DNA of 64,000 bases, from contig JAYQIQ010000004.1 of the NCBI GenBank assembly GCA_038141705.1, positions 744,001 through 808,000 on the forward strand, read 5' to 3'. This DNA is from Eutrophomonas brisbanensis. Lineage in GTDB: Bacteria; Pseudomonadota; Gammaproteobacteria; Burkholderiales; Eutrophovitaceae. Within the stretch, counting starts at the first letter, position 1, and each line of letters begins with the position of its first letter. The notes beneath the pieces are model-generated. The model worked only from the letters and a program-made list of their open reading frames with translations, was not told where the DNA came from and made no database searches. A program made the translations under genes and the position numbers. Shown here one piece after another: positions 45,398 through 54,764 of this stretch.

Positions 45398-46476
45398 TTG
45401 GCAACAAAGATAAGTAAGTTGTATACGCCACTGGTATTTCTCTTGTGGCTTATTACGACGCCTGCTGCTAGTCATGCAGCTGAAATCAGTGTCGTGGCGG
45501 ATATCCCGTTTCCTTGGGGCGTAGATCACCTAGATCGAGAACGCATCATTGTCACGAGCAAAATTGGCGGCGTTTACATTGTCTCCCTTGAAACAAAAAT
45601 CATAACCACGATTAAAAATACGCCGAAGGCACGTGTGCATAGACAAGGGGGCTTTTAGACATTGCAGTATCTAATGGAAAAACGGGGCCGTATATTTATC
45701 TTTGCTACAGCAAACCAACTGCAATCGGCACCGCAGTAGCCGTTCATGAGGCGCGTTTAATCAACGACGAACTACAGGATGGAAGGGATATTTACATATC
45801 TAATATGGACAGCGGTTCTGGTGTGCATTTTGGATGTCGTTTGCAAATTATTGGGGATGAGTTGTTTTTATCCCATGGCGATCGAGGCCAAAGGCAGCAT
45901 GCACAGGAAAAAACGATTGATTCGGGATCAATCATTCGCCTCGAAAAAACTAAACAGTCCGAAGGAGCGTGGTCGTGGAAAAAAGAAGTATTTTCTATTG
46001 GACATCGTAATCCACAGGGCTTGGCGCTTAACCCTTGGACCGGTGAATTATGGGCGCACGAGCACGGGCCGAGAGGAGGAGACGAGATCAACGTAATTCA
46101 ATCTAATACGAATTTTGGATGGCCAGTGATAAGTTACGGCGAGGAATATGTGGGCGGCTCAATTGGCCTTAACTACTCACCAGAAGGTTTTAGTGATCCA
46201 ATTTGGAAGTGGATACCAAGTATTGCACCCTCAGGTATGCTTTTTTATTCAGGAGACATGTTTCCTGAACTCACCAAAAAAGTATTAGTGGGATCACTTA
46301 AGTTTGAGAAAATTGTTGCTGTTAAGCTCGACGATAAATACCTGCCAACTAATGAATCTGATTGGGCTGTCGATCTTGGTCGCGTCAGGGACTTAATGGA
46401 GCTCGAGGATGGAAGTCTAATCATACTTCTCGATGAGCGAAGAAATGGTGTGGTGCGTATTCATGAACCTTATTAG
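45398..46476 (+). CDS. PQQ-dependent aldose sugar dehydrogenase-like protein (frameshifted)
   Basis: An exported soluble beta-propeller quinoprotein like YliI. The signal peptide is LVFLLWLITTPAASHAA, then VVADIPFPWGVDHLDRERIIVTSKIGG. At about 45646-45652 (a GGGGG run) a base is missing; the next frame gives LLDIAVSNGKTGPYIYLCYS, DGRDIYISNMDSGSGVHFGCRL, LFLSHGDRGQRQHAQ, SIGHRNPQGLALNPWTGELWAHEHGPRGGDEIN and TNFGWPVISYGEEY, which match the family's PQQ/Ca2+ site (GHRNPQGL, HGPRGGDE). About 360 residues joined. The start appears to be TTG at 45398. Confidence 0.85.
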
Positions 46477-46521
46477 AAAATATGAGTAACTTTCAAAAAA
46501 ATTAATTTTCGTAAGCCGCTA

Positions 46522-47064
46522 ATGTACAAAAAACTTATTATTTTTTTAACAGCATTTTTTTGGTCTCCCGGCTTGCTACTCGCGGACTCCATAACAGAGC
46601 AGATTGAATCTATTGGTGCGAACGTAATATTTATGCGACATGCAGTCGCTCCTGGAACAGGGGACCCAAAAGAGTTCAAGATTGAGGATTGCGAAACACA
46701 AAGAAACTTGAGCGACGAAGGCAGAAAGCAAGCGATTCGGCTTGGGAATTTCCTCAAGTCTAATATTAAGATAGATCGTGTTTTCACAAGCCAGTGGTGC
46801 CGCTGCATCGAAACGGCGCAATTGCTAGATTTAGCTGATTCGGAAACATTTCCTGGTCTCAATTCGTTTTATCAAGACCACTTTGATCGGGCATCAGTAT
46901 TAAAAAATCTTAACAATTTCCTTCAACGATTAGACAAATCAACTCTGACCCTTTTGGTTACTCACCAGGTTGTGATATCCGCCGTCACAGGACAGTATGC
47001 GGATAGCGGCGGCATTGTGCTACACAATTCGGCGAGCGGAGAGTCCCACTCTCTCCGACAGTAG
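46522..47064 (+). CDS. Exported histidine phosphatase family protein
   Basis: A 180-residue phosphatase-superfamily protein. It has an N-terminal signal (IIFLTAFFWSPGLLLA) and the phosphohistidine motif VIFMRHAVAPGTGDP (RHA is a variant of RHG), later HQVVISAVTGQ with the second histidine. SixA-like or extracytoplasmic phosphoryl transfer is possible. Downstream of the sugar dehydrogenase by 45 bases, so they may be co-transcribed. Confidence 0.85.
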   Translation: MYKKLIIFLTAFFWSPGLLLADSITEQIESIGANVIFMRHAVAPGTGDPKEFKIEDCETQRNLSDEGRKQAIRLGNFLKSNIKIDRVFTSQWCRCIETAQLLDLADSETFPGLNSFYQDHFDRASVLKNLNNFLQRLDKSTLTLLVTHQVVISAVTGQYADSGGIVLHNSASGESHSLRQ

Positions 47065-47108
47065 TTTTCCAACTTGCACATTCACATCAAAATACCAAAG
47101 GAGCAGAA

Positions 47109-47487
47109 ATGATTACATCCCTCTACGCAGGAATAGCCGCCCTCTGGTTTGCATTGCTCTCTGTGAGAGTAATAGCTTTACGAGGCAATCCTATATTCTC
47201 ATTTTTAGCATTCAGGAATTTAGGTGACAGCACTCTAAACAGAGCGATACGGGCGCATGGAAACTTTGCAGAATATGCGCCCATTATTCTCATCATGATG
47301 TACATACTGGAAACACAAAACTCCTCCTAGCGTTTTGCTACATGCGATCGGGTTACTCTTAATCGCTGGAAGACTGATGCATGGAATTTGTTTTGGATTT
47401 ATGGAATCAAACAGAGTGTTACGAGTCGGCGGGACGGCGCTAACGCTGACTGCTCTCATAACATCCGCGGCATCCTTATTAGCATAA
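47109..47487 (+). CDS. MAPEG family membrane protein (frameshifted)
   Basis: A small four-helix MAPEG-type protein. The first part has YAGIAALWFALLSVRVIALRGNPI and LNRAIRAHGNFAEYAPIILIMMYILE, with the RAHGNFAEY MAPEG motif. At about 47326-47331 the frame changes and SVLLHAIGLLLIAGRLMHGICFGF follows, ending in TLTALITSAASLLA. Joined, about 126 residues, the usual size. These enzymes often act as glutathione-dependent membrane proteins, but members of unknown activity are common. Confidence 0.8.
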
Positions 47488-47635
47488 GTGAATATATCTC
47501 ATGGATGGATTGGGGAACCCGGACTGAACCCGCGGCTGCCTGACCAGATATCTTGCTAATTTTTTCCAACGGCAAATCGATCGAGCACCTGTCTCACCTT
47601 ACGCAATACGCGAAGTCAAACTTTAGAAACACCAG

Positions 47636-49125
47636 TTAATTAACCAACGTTCGCTTAATCGACAACCGCCATCCCGCGAGCAAACGATCGCGATCTTCTC
47701 TTAACATGAGGGGAGTGAATGTTTTTTCTGGTTGCCACAAATTTTCTGCATCTCGAAGATGTCTTATCTGTTGGCTACCTAACATAGCCAGGACTGCAGC
47801 TCCCAGAGCAGTGGTCTCGGTAAACGCCGGTCTTTCTATCGACAAGTCCAACATATCGGCGATAAACTGCATCAACCAGTTGTTCGCCGTCATCCCACCG
47901 TCAACTTTGAGCCCCTTCGGCTCGATTCCATCGGAACGCATCGCCTCGATTAAATCGCGACTTTGGTACGCCACTGATTCCAACGCCGCCGTACAAAATG
48001 CTCCGGACCCGTATCACGCGTGATCCCATAAATAGCGCCCCTGGCATCTGCTGCCCAGTGAGGTGCTCCCAACCCAGTAAGCGCCGGGACCATGTACACA
48101 CCTTCGTTACTGGAAATTTTTGTCGCTAGCTCCTCAGTTTGTGAGGCAGAGGAAAAGAGACCCATCCCATCACGTAGCCATTGGATAATCGCTCCTGACA
48201 CAAAAATGGAACCCTCTATTCCATACGTTCTTTGTCCGTCTATCTGATAAGCAATCGTCGAGAGCAAATTACTTTTGGATAAAAGAACATTTTGACCCGT
48301 ATTCACGAGCATAAAACAACCAGTACCATAGGTCGACTTCACATCACCGGCTTCAAAACACGCTTGACCGACTACCGCCGCTTGCTGATCCCCTGCTACC
48401 CCACAAATTGGTAATGCCTGACCAAAAACCTCGGCCGCGCAATCACCAAAATGGCTCGCACAGTCTCGAATCTCCGGCAACATAGACATCGGCACCCCAA
48501 ATAATTGACACAAGTTCTCATCCCATTTTCCATTGTTGATGTTGTAGAGATTTGTACGACTCGCGTTCGTGGCATCAGTAACGTGATGCCGTCCTTGGGT
48601 CATTCGCCATATGAGAAAACTATCAACCGTTCCAAAACATAAGTCACCATTTTCTGCTCTCCGGCGTGCGCCCTCGACATGGTCTAGGATCCAAGCAATT
48701 TTAGTCGCGCTAAAATAGGGATCAAGTAAGAGCCCAGTTGTCTGTTGAATACTCTTTTGGTGACCTTTATCACGTAACTTCCTGCACTGGTCCGCAGTCC
48801 GCCGGTCCTGCCATACAATGGCATTGCAAACCACTTCTCCGGTAAATCTATCCCACACGAGCGTAGTCTCTCGCTGATTGGCAATCGCAATAGCGCTTAT
48901 CTTCCGACCCAATTCCTCAGCCTGCCGCACCATTTCTCGCCCCACTACTACGACAGAATCCCAGATGTCCGAAGGCCGATGTTCAACCCAACCATCAGCA
49001 GGAAAAATCTGTTCAAATTCGCGCTGACTGATACCAAGAACCGTTCCATCAGCGGCAAACAACACTGCTCTCGAGCTGGAGGTTCCTTGATCAAGAGCTA
49101 ATATTGCATTTGAATCTTGGGTCAC
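47636..49125 (-). CDS. glpK: Glycerol kinase (frameshifted)
   Basis: Phosphorylates glycerol with ATP. N terminus ILALDQGTSSSRAVLFAADG (phosphate-binding loop), EGWVEHRP-like DGWVEHRPSDIWDSV, AIANQRETTLVWDRFTGEVVCNAIVWQDRRT, GTVDSFLIWRMTQG, KSTYGTGCFMLVNTG and FVSGAIIQWLRDGMG are all typical. At about 47989-47991 a base is missing; the other frame continues LESVAYQSRDLIEAMRSDG, GLKVDGGMTANNWLMQF and ETTALGAAVLAMLG. Joined length is about 496 residues, normal. glpF and glpD are not in the window. It is convergent with the MAPEG gene; the 148-base gap shows nothing notable. Confidence 0.92.
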
Positions 49126-49152
49126 AAAACGTAAGTAATGCGTAAATTATTT

Positions 49153-49536
49153 TTAATCAGCCAACTGAGCCAATCCGTTACCGAATGACCAGTTATCTTT
49201 TGTTACCTCGACCAAATTAACAAAAATATCATCCGGGCGACAAGCTAAAGACGCAACTAACCGAGACATTAGCTCCTTGTAGAATTTTTTCTTAAGTTCT
49301 GCTGTTCTTCCCTGATTTAGAAAAATTTGGATTATCAAAATCTTGTCTGAATAGTTGTTTCCATGAAAGTGAGGGGCAATATTGAGATTTTCTTTAGGGT
49401 GTCGATTTATAACTTGAAATTTATCGTTCTCAGGAACACTAAATACTTCCATGAGGACCTCATAGATAATCTCGCCAGCTAACAATATATCTTTTTGTGT
49501 CCACTCATTCGTCGTATCAATACGGACCATTGGCAT
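49153..49536 (-). CDS. 4-oxalocrotonate tautomerase-like protein
   Basis: A 127-residue tautomerase-superfamily protein. The start MPMVRIDTTNEW places a proline right after the initiator methionine, the catalytic base of this family, so the ATG at 49536 is preferred to the longer frame (49608). NRHPKENLNIAPHFHG, DKILIIQIFLNQGRTAELKKKFY and NLVEVTKDNWSFGNGLAQ are family blocks. Role unknown. A GGGGA ribosome-binding site lies upstream. Confidence 0.83.
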   Translation of the reverse strand: MPMVRIDTTNEWTQKDILLAGEIIYEVLMEVFSVPENDKFQVINRHPKENLNIAPHFHGNNYSDKILIIQIFLNQGRTAELKKKFYKELMSRLVASLACRPDDIFVNLVEVTKDNWSFGNGLAQLAD

Positions 49537-49643
49537 ATATTTTTCCCCTACATTTAACTTAATCTCAACCCAGAAATTTCTCCTAGAACCTACAAAGCCT
49601 TTTACCAAATATCTCGTAATAATTTAATCATCATCGACACAAT

Positions 49644-50378
49644 CTAAAGTAAATCACTTATAAGTCGAAATACTAAAGGCAGGAGGAGTGCAGTGATTAC
49701 GCCACTCAACCCCATGGCCACGGCCGCAAAGACACCCGCTGTTTTATCCCGGCTCATAGCTCTTGCTGTACCAATCCCATGACTCGTAAGCCCAAAGGCA
49801 AATCCCCTGGCAGACATATTTTTAATCCGGACAAGATCTAGTACAAATGTACCAAGTGCCGCTCCGGTTACCCCAGTAACAATCGTGATAATTGCAGTCA
49901 GAGACGGTATACCACCGATCAGCTCTGAGATACCCATAGCAATGGGGGCGGTTACATTTCGAGGCAGTAACGACTTAATAGTCACTAAATCAATATTCAG
50001 AAGATAGGAAATCCCAAAGGTAAAGGCTATGGCAAACAAGGAGCCAATAAACACGGTAGCCAGGATCGCTACACGCTCAGTAGAGACGACCTTCCAGTTC
50101 AGGTAAATTGGGATAGCTAGAGCGACAGTCGCAGGGCCAAGTAAGAAATGTATGAACTTCGCACCATTGAAGTAACGCTCATACTCAACATCGAAAATAA
50201 TCAAACAGCCACTTACAAGGGCTACGGAAATCGCGACCGGATTCAGAAGCGGAAAAAGTCCTGATGATTTGTATAAAAAATCCGCAAATAAATAACAACC
50301 GATCGTGAGGGTTAACCAAAAAAGAGGTTCCGCTTGGAGATATACCCATACTTCATACAGACGCATTGCATTACTCAT
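49644..50378 (-). CDS. lrgB: LrgB/CidB family membrane protein
   Basis: A 244-residue inner-membrane protein with about seven spans, family marks LFWLTLTIGCYLFADFLYK, LLGPATVALAIPIYLNW and SLLPRNVTAPIAMGISELIGGIPSLTA, and FGLTSHGIGTARAM. Partner of LrgA in holin-like or metabolite-export roles. Its start overlaps the lrgA stop by 8 bases. Confidence 0.9.
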   Translation of the reverse strand: MSNAMRLYEVWVYLQAEPLFWLTLTIGCYLFADFLYKSSGLFPLLNPVAISVALVSGCLIIFDVEYERYFNGAKFIHFLLGPATVALAIPIYLNWKVVSTERVAILATVFIGSLFAIAFTFGISYLLNIDLVTIKSLLPRNVTAPIAMGISELIGGIPSLTAIITIVTGVTGAALGTFVLDLVRIKNMSARGFAFGLTSHGIGTARAMSRDKTAGVFAAVAMGLSGVITALLLPLVFRLISDLL

Positions 50379-50738
50379 CTGCCCCTCGCTTTCTTAACCA
50401 CTGAAAAAGTAATGCTGTACAAATAAGCGTTAAGAGTGTTCCGATGACAATGACGCCAAGAACTTTGGCCAATTGACTTTCCAACAGTTGTAAATGCATC
50501 ACAACGCCAACCCCAATTGGAACAAATAAAAGAGAGAGATGCTGGAGTAAAGTGTTAGCGGTACTCATCACTTGCTGACCAAAGCCAGAATCCGAGTCTG
50601 AGAGGGCTTAAGAAAAAGCAGTAATCCGAGCATTAAGAGCAGACCTATGACGGGACCGGGAACAGTTAGCTCGAAATATTTTTGTAAGAACTCACCAGCG
50701 AGTTGGAGAACAAAAATTAAGAAAATGGCTCGCAGCAT
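50371..50738 (-). CDS. lrgA: LrgA/CidA family holin-like protein (frameshifted)
   Basis: A small membrane protein. The first part MLRAIFLIFVLQLAGEFLQKYFELTVPGPVIGLLLMLGLLLFL stops at LALVSK in a TGA at about 50568-50570; the next frame gives VMSTANTLLQHLSLLFVPIGVGVVMHL, the rest of a typical LrgA. A missing base in AAG at about 50572 would join them into about 122 residues, the normal size. The alternative of two overlapping genes (GTGA) is unlikely because LrgA is a single protein. lrgB follows directly. Confidence 0.85.
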
Positions 50739-50923
50739 AGAATTCTCAAAATAAACGAATTTGGTAAGCGTAACAGAATTAGAATAGCGCTTTGGGAGCC
50801 CCAATCAATATGGGGGCACTATTTACCAATCTGTATAAATAATGATCGCAAGTACACATCATGTTTCATGTATGCGCTGCCTAACTTATTAGTAAAATCA
50901 GTGAGAAAACAACTACTCGGTCG

Positions 50924-53599
50924 ATGACAAAGTTGGAAGCATCTAGGACAAACATAAACGCTTGCGAATTTTCTCGTTATGTGGCGTTCGTTAATCGAAC
51001 ACAGCCAGATCTGGTGTGCCAAGCGACTTCTCCAGATGACCTTACTCGCATAACGGATTTCTACCTATCGGACGACTCTGTTGATGAACAGAAAATGCTT
51101 CGTAATATTCGTCTGGCACGTCACGCGACGATGATCCGATGTGTCCATGAAGAACTCCAGGGCACGATTTCAATCGTTGAATCGATGAAATTACTGTCAA
51201 CCTTCGCAGACAGTATCCTTTCGCATGTTACGAAATTCTATGAGAATGAATTAGAGCCGACGTTCGGTCACCCGATAGACGAGGATGGAGAAAGAGTCAA
51301 ACTTAACATCATCGCAATGGGGAAACTTGGAGGCTCAGAGCTCAATTTTTCATCCGATATCGATCTTATTTTTTTGTATCCCAAAAGTGGACGCACGACT
51401 GGAAACCACTCCATTAGCAACCACGAGTATTTCCTGAAACTGTCCCAAAAGATCATCCAAGCCCTCACGCTCCACACTGAGAATGGGTTTGTGTTCCGCG
51501 TCGATACACGGCTCCGCCCCTACGGGATCGATGGGCCACTCGCAATGAGTTTTGACATGCTCGAGGAGTATTTTTTCTCGCAAGGTCGACCATGGGAGCG
51601 TTTCGCTTGGGCAAAGGCTCGAAATGTATACGGAGAGCAGATCGATTTACTCACAAAGATGGTTAATAACTTTGTGTACCGAAGCTATGTCGATTACGTT
51701 GTGATAGACAATCTTCGTCAACTCCATCGCATGATTCGCGAAAGAGTTAAGAAGAAAGGTTTAGAAAGCGACATCAAACTAGGTGCAGGTGGAATTCGTG
51801 AGATCGAATTCATCGCTCAAGTTTCTCAATTAATCCATGGGGGACAAGACCGGACGCTTCGCTCAACTTCGACCGTTGAGACCCTCGAACTCCTCGAGCA
51901 GAAAAATATTTTAAAAACCTCAGAAGTGTCATCCCTTCTCGAGGCATATCGTTTCCTACGAATGATCGAACATCGAATTCAGTACTTGGACGATCAACAA
52001 ACGCATAAAATTCCCGCAGATAAAGAGGATCGGCTCAAAATCGCAAACTCTCTGAATTTCAATAGTTGGGAATCACTCGACGTAACTCTCCAAGAACACC
52101 TCGCATTCGTTCACAAAACTTTCATTGGTATTTTTGAAGATTCATCGGAGGAAAAATCTTCTGATCGGCTCAACACTCAGCTCTTGGATCTCAATAAAGA
52201 GCAGTTATTAGATCAAATATCTACATACATCTGGAAGGAGTTCTCACATACATCGGAAAACATATTGTCATTCCTTTCAAAAAGCAAATATCGGAGACTA
52301 CCAGCCGTTTGCCAAGAGAAATTGGAACTGCTCATACCGACGCTTTTAAAGATCGTCCCGCATGATAACGACTATGAAAAATATATTAGTCGACTGCTGA
52401 CAGTACTTGACGCTATAAGTTGGCGGGAGACCTACCTTTCACTCCTCATAGAGTACCCAAGCGCGACGCAACAGTTGATCAAAATTCTGCAGTCCGGGCA
52501 ATGGGCAACAAATTATCTCGCTCGATTCCCAGGTAATTTGGAACAGCTTATTGCGTCTTTGGATGATTTGAGATCATCGGTACTTACCCCTGACAAAATA
52601 CCTGCGCAAGCCATTCAGACAAATGATTTAGAAGAAGCGATTGACGTCATTCATCGCTATAAGCAAAAAGAGATCTTCAGATCACTTCTAATGGATCTTT
52701 TTGAAATTATTGACCTTAGAAAACTTTCCGATCGACTCTCTTCTGTCGCTGATCAGATTGTCACTATTGCTCTAGAACTAGCCATAAAAACACTTGGCAT
52801 TGAAAGAGAGACTTGTAAACTTGGCATAGTAGGAATGGGTAAGCTTGGTAGCAGAGAAATAGGGTACGAGTCGGATCTTGACTTAATTTTTCTATACGAG
52901 CCAGTGAATCCGGATGATTCGCTTATGTATTCCCGCGTTGTTCAAAAAGTCAATTCGCTGATTAATTCAGTGAGTGGACATGGCACGCTCTTCAAAACAG
53001 ATCTACGACTACGGCCCTTTGGGCAGTCCGGGCTATTGGTTAGCTCCCTTGAATCATTTCAAAACTACCAACAGAATCAAGCAAAAACTTGGGAGCACCA
53101 AGCGTTGACTCGTGGACGAGGAATCTGTGGCGATCAACGCGTATTAGAGCAATTTGAGTCCATTAGAAAGCACGTTATTGAAACAAAGAAAGATAGATCG
53201 ACCTTATCTCAATCCATTCTGGATATGCGACGACTAATGGATTCTGAGTTCCCACCTAAGCCAAACGTATTTGACTTAAAACGTGATGCTGGCGGTATTA
53301 TCGATATCGAGTTTATTGTTCAATTTATTGTGCTGCTATATGCAAGTAAGCATTCAGAGCTTTCGGAAAATATAGGAAATATTGCACTACTAACAATAGC
53401 TGCTAACAAAAATCTTATTTCTCAGGACGCTGCAACCGCTGTTAGCGAGGCGTATTACGATTACCGTAAATTACAGCATGCGCAGCGCCTCCAAGGTGTG
53501 CACAAAGTGGTTGTTCCGGATAGCGATCTTTTGTCACATCGCAAAAATGTAATGACGCTTTGGGAGACGCTTTTCCAAACTCAGCGGATATCGACTTGA
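50924..53599 (+). CDS. glnE: Glutamine synthetase adenylyltransferase/adenylyl-removing enzyme
   Basis: Adenylylates and deadenylylates glutamine synthetase in response to P-II. Two nucleotidyltransferase domains are visible: IIAMGKLGGSELNFSSDIDLIFLYP near residue 130 and LGIVGMGKLGSREIGYESDLDLIFLYE near residue 630, each with the paired aspartates, joined by helical regions (GAGGIREIEFIAQVSQLIHGG; DAGGIIDIEFIVQFIVLLY). At 891 residues it is a little shorter than the E. coli enzyme (946). Together with glnK-amtB it completes part of the nitrogen control cascade, though 27 kb away. Confidence 0.95.
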   Translation: MTKLEASRTNINACEFSRYVAFVNRTQPDLVCQATSPDDLTRITDFYLSDDSVDEQKMLRNIRLARHATMIRCVHEELQGTISIVESMKLLSTFADSILSHVTKFYENELEPTFGHPIDEDGERVKLNIIAMGKLGGSELNFSSDIDLIFLYPKSGRTTGNHSISNHEYFLKLSQKIIQALTLHTENGFVFRVDTRLRPYGIDGPLAMSFDMLEEYFFSQGRPWERFAWAKARNVYGEQIDLLTKMVNNFVYRSYVDYVVIDNLRQLHRMIRERVKKKGLESDIKLGAGGIREIEFIAQVSQLIHGGQDRTLRSTSTVETLELLEQKNILKTSEVSSLLEAYRFLRMIEHRIQYLDDQQTHKIPADKEDRLKIANSLNFNSWESLDVTLQEHLAFVHKTFIGIFEDSSEEKSSDRLNTQLLDLNKEQLLDQISTYIWKEFSHTSENILSFLSKSKYRRLPAVCQEKLELLIPTLLKIVPHDNDYEKYISRLLTVLDAISWRETYLSLLIEYPSATQQLIKILQSGQWATNYLARFPGNLEQLIASLDDLRSSVLTPDKIPAQAIQTNDLEEAIDVIHRYKQKEIFRSLLMDLFEIIDLRKLSDRLSSVADQIVTIALELAIKTLGIERETCKLGIVGMGKLGSREIGYESDLDLIFLYEPVNPDDSLMYSRVVQKVNSLINSVSGHGTLFKTDLRLRPFGQSGLLVSSLESFQNYQQNQAKTWEHQALTRGRGICGDQRVLEQFESIRKHVIETKKDRSTLSQSILDMRRLMDSEFPPKPNVFDLKRDAGGIIDIEFIVQFIVLLYASKHSELSENIGNIALLTIAANKNLISQDAATAVSEAYYDYRKLQHAQRLQGVHKVVVPDSDLLSHRKNVMTLWETLFQTQRIST

Positions 53600-53659
53600 G
53601 GATAAAAGCCGCCTGGAAACTTATTGATACGTAAACTAGAGTCTTGATTTAAATTCGCT

Positions 53660-53836
53660 CTAGTGTTCCGTCTCACCGCGTCTTTTCTCGACGCTCTCAA
53701 GGACAAGTCGTTTTTCCGCATCTGTCATCTCTACCCATCCAGTGATCTCATCCATAGTGCGAAAGCACCCAAGACAAATATCACTAGACATGTCTAATTG
53801 ACAAATTTCAACGCAAGGAGACTTTACTTCACTCAT
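53660..53836 (-). CDS. DUF1289 family small protein
   Basis: A 58-residue protein: SPCVEICQLDMSSDICLGCFRTMDEITGWVEMTDAEKRLVL, with four cysteines spaced like the DUF1289 zinc/iron-binding motif (CxxxC, CxxC). The ATG at 53836 is preferred; the longer frame begins in the hmgL gene. Function unknown; common neighbour of housekeeping genes. Convergent with glnE. Confidence 0.85.
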   Translation of the reverse strand: MSEVKSPCVEICQLDMSSDICLGCFRTMDEITGWVEMTDAEKRLVLESVEKRRGETEH

Positions 53837-53849
53837 TGTGTTTACATCC

Positions 53850-54764
53850 TTATGCAGCGCGCCGCTGTTTGGACATGATGGCCCGCCCTGCTCTCGAGTA
53901 CGTTGGTCGCCCCAGATGTTCACAAATATATTCTGCGGCAACGAGTAATTTATTCATATCGATACCGGTTTCAACACCCATTCCGTCGAGCATATATAGA
54001 ACATCCTCTGTTGCAACATTACCGGTCGCTCCTGGCGAGTATGGACATCCACCAAGACCCGCGATTGAACTATCAAAAACGGAAACTCCAACTTCCATCG
54101 AGGCGAAAATATTTCCAACCGCTTGACCATAGGTATCGTGGAAATGTCCGCCGAGTTTTTCTACCGGGATCGAGCGTGCTGCTAACTCAAACAATTCTTT
54201 TGTGCGTTGGGGTGTACCAACTCCAACAGTATCTCCCATGGATACTTCGTAACACCCCATATCAAAAAGTTTCTTCGCAATATCACAGACAACGGTTGGA
54301 TCGACCTCACCCTCATACGGGCACCCTAGTACCACCGATATATATCCTCGTACTTTCAGACCAGCTTTAATTGCCTCATTGCACACCACCTTTTGTCTAA
54401 CGAGCGATTCCTCGATAGAGCAATTGGTATTTTTTTGAGAGAACGTTTCTGTCGCCGCAGCAAATCCTGCCACCTCTTTGACCCCAGCCTCGATTGCTAA
54501 CTCTAATCCTTTTAGATTCGGCACAAGCACTGGATACTGAACTCGATCGCTCGTTGCCGCACTCAAGAACACCTCTCGGGTATCTGCCATCTGCGGAACC
54601 CATTTGGGCGAAACAAAACTTCCGGCCTCAATGACTGATAGACCAGCGTCTGCGAGCTTACGGATCAGTTCAATCTTCACATTTGTCGGAACATGAATTT
54701 TTTCGTTTTGTAGTCCATCGCGAGGTCCGACCTCAACAATCTTTACTTTAGTTGGCAAGCTCAT
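53850..54764 (-). CDS. Hydroxymethylglutaryl-CoA lyase
   Basis: Cleaves HMG-CoA to acetyl-CoA and acetoacetate, the last step of leucine breakdown. The 304-residue protein has VEVGPRDGLQNEK at the N terminus, GCPYEGEVDPTVVCDIAKKLFDMGC, GGHFHDTYGQAVGNI with metal-binding histidines and GLGGCPYSPGATGNVATEDVLYML with the catalytic cysteine. The start overlaps the mccA stop as ATGA, so expression is coupled to MccA. Confidence 0.93.
   Translation of the reverse strand: MSLPTKVKIVEVGPRDGLQNEKIHVPTNVKIELIRKLADAGLSVIEAGSFVSPKWVPQMADTREVFLSAATSDRVQYPVLVPNLKGLELAIEAGVKEVAGFAAATETFSQKNTNCSIEESLVRQKVVCNEAIKAGLKVRGYISVVLGCPYEGEVDPTVVCDIAKKLFDMGCYEVSMGDTVGVGTPQRTKELFELAARSIPVEKLGGHFHDTYGQAVGNIFASMEVGVSVFDSSIAGLGGCPYSPGATGNVATEDVLYMLDGMGVETGIDMNKLLVAAEYICEHLGRPTYSRAGRAIMSKQRRAA

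Noticed and set aside
50798..50817. GCCCCA/TGGGGC hairpin upstream of lrgA as a terminator
   Set aside because: No T-run follows in either direction; it may be a chance hairpin.
53635..53664. ACTAGAG/CTCTAGT hairpin between glnE and the DUF1289 gene as a terminator
   Set aside because: The loop is 16 bases, there is no T-run, and it overlaps the stop codon, so support is too weak.
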